This document shows, piece by piece, positions 4,721 through 5,214 of a stretch of DNA of 5,214 bases. Under the pieces are notes generated by a model. It saw only the letters and a program-made list of their open reading frames with translations. It was not told the origin of the DNA and made no database searches. The DNA comes from Candidatus Enterousia merdequi. Lineage in GTDB: Bacteria; Pseudomonadota; Alphaproteobacteria; Rs-D84. The DNA is taken from contig JAGHTM010000059.1 of NCBI GenBank assembly GCA_018065345.1, positions 1-5,214 on the forward strand, given 5' to 3'. The number at the start of each line of letters is the position of its first letter. The first letter of the stretch is position 1. The position numbers were made by a program, and so were the translations under genes.

Positions 4721-5214
4721 ATGAAATAATAAGCGAATTTTCAGATTATTTATTGAATACGAAAAATTATTCAATGCATACTGCAACTGCTTACACAAAT
4801 GACATTCATGATTTTATAAATTTCTTTAAACGTTTTAATGACGGTTCTGTTGAATTACAAGATATTGCTAATGTTGATACATTTGCTTTTCGTGCTTGGC
4901 TGGCAGATCGTGCAAAACGTGAATTGACACACAAATCAACTGCGCGCGCTTTGTCATCTTTGCGAACATTTTATAAATGGTTATCAAAACACAAAAACAT
5001 TCAAAACGAAGCGATTGGTTTAATATCTTCACCAAAAGTTCCACGCAAATTATCAAAAGCAATTGAAACTACAGATGTCGCTGATATGCATGATGCTATT
5101 CGTGCGATAGATAATAACGAACCATGGATTGCCGCACGCGATTGGGCTTTGGTAGTATTGATATTTGGATGCGGTTTGCGTATAAGCGAAGCATTATCAT
5201 TAAAAAATATAGAT
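4717..5214 (+). CDS. xerC: Tyrosine recombinase, XerC-like (partial, 3' end beyond window)
   Basis: The frame stays open for 166 codons to the window end, so the gene is truncated only by the edge. The N-terminal core-binding (SAM-like) domain spans about 3-91, with SDYLLNTKNYSMHTATAYTNDIHDF near the start and STARALSSLRTFYKWL (74-89). A linker with SSPKVPRKLSKAI (104-116) leads into the catalytic domain. The first catalytic arginine is R155 in GCGLRISEALSL. The remaining catalytic residues and the tyrosine are outside the window. XerC and XerD resolve chromosome dimers at dif with FtsK. The GCGLRISEAL motif and the RDWALVVLIFGCGLR context favour XerC over XerD, but both share much. A phage or integron integrase is unlikely given the housekeeping operon context. 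It overlaps the SIMPL gene by four bases. Confidence 0.87.
   Translation, partial: MNEIISEFSDYLLNTKNYSMHTATAYTNDIHDFINFFKRFNDGSVELQDIANVDTFAFRAWLADRAKRELTHKSTARALSSLRTFYKWLSKHKNIQNEAIGLISSPKVPRKLSKAIETTDVADMHDAIRAIDNNEPWIAARDWALVVLIFGCGLRISEALSLKNID

Noticed and set aside
4717..5214. Recombinase as part of a mobile element or integron
   Set aside because: It is co-transcribed with housekeeping genes, has the same composition as its neighbours, and has XerC-type motifs. No attachment site, terminal repeat or cargo is seen. The tRNA at 50-126 is over 4 kb away and shows no duplicated 3' end.

Overview
The window is a compact, AT-rich stretch of bacterial chromosome with every gene on the + strand and housekeeping content throughout. 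The S4 protein (RAKQ-LKGYYGNI, MKGD-ENLIGLLERRLDAVVYR), the RNase J and the GCGLRISEAL-type Xer recombinase all read as alphaproteobacterial. The low GC content and lysine- and asparagine-rich proteins suggest a reduced, low-GC alphaproteobacterium, such as an uncultured gut or host-associated lineage. This placement is inferred from remembered family motifs, not from a search. Standard bacterial start signals and the normal genetic code fit all the genes.

Layout. (1) Positions 1-36 are open in frame 1 and may be the last codons of an upstream gene. (2) A promoter at 11-39 drives a tRNA-Arg(CCG) at 50-126, with its CCA encoded. (3) No terminator follows the tRNA. A 123-nt spacer leads into the gene for RNase J (rnj, 250-2046), and it holds a long three-tier imperfect hairpin (156-220). 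A rho-independent terminator closes rnj. (4) A strong promoter (2083-2111) and a leader of about 107 nt precede rpsD (2225-2857), which has its own terminator. (5) A third promoter (2905-2933) with a very short leader starts an apparent operon: trpS (2959-3951), a membrane-anchored SIMPL/DUF541 protein (3980-4720), and a XerC-like tyrosine recombinase. The recombinase start overlaps the SIMPL stop as ATGA, and the gene is cut off by the window edge.

Function. Most of the window serves gene expression: a tRNA, an RNA decay and processing nuclease, a small-subunit assembly protein and tryptophan charging. The last two genes concern the envelope and chromosome dimer resolution. I see no mobile element, CRISPR array, defence system or biosynthetic cluster. 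The most interesting material is regulatory: the structured spacer between the tRNA and the RNase J gene, and the long leader of rpsD. Next come the diverged sequence motifs and lysine-rich N-terminal tail of the RNase J.
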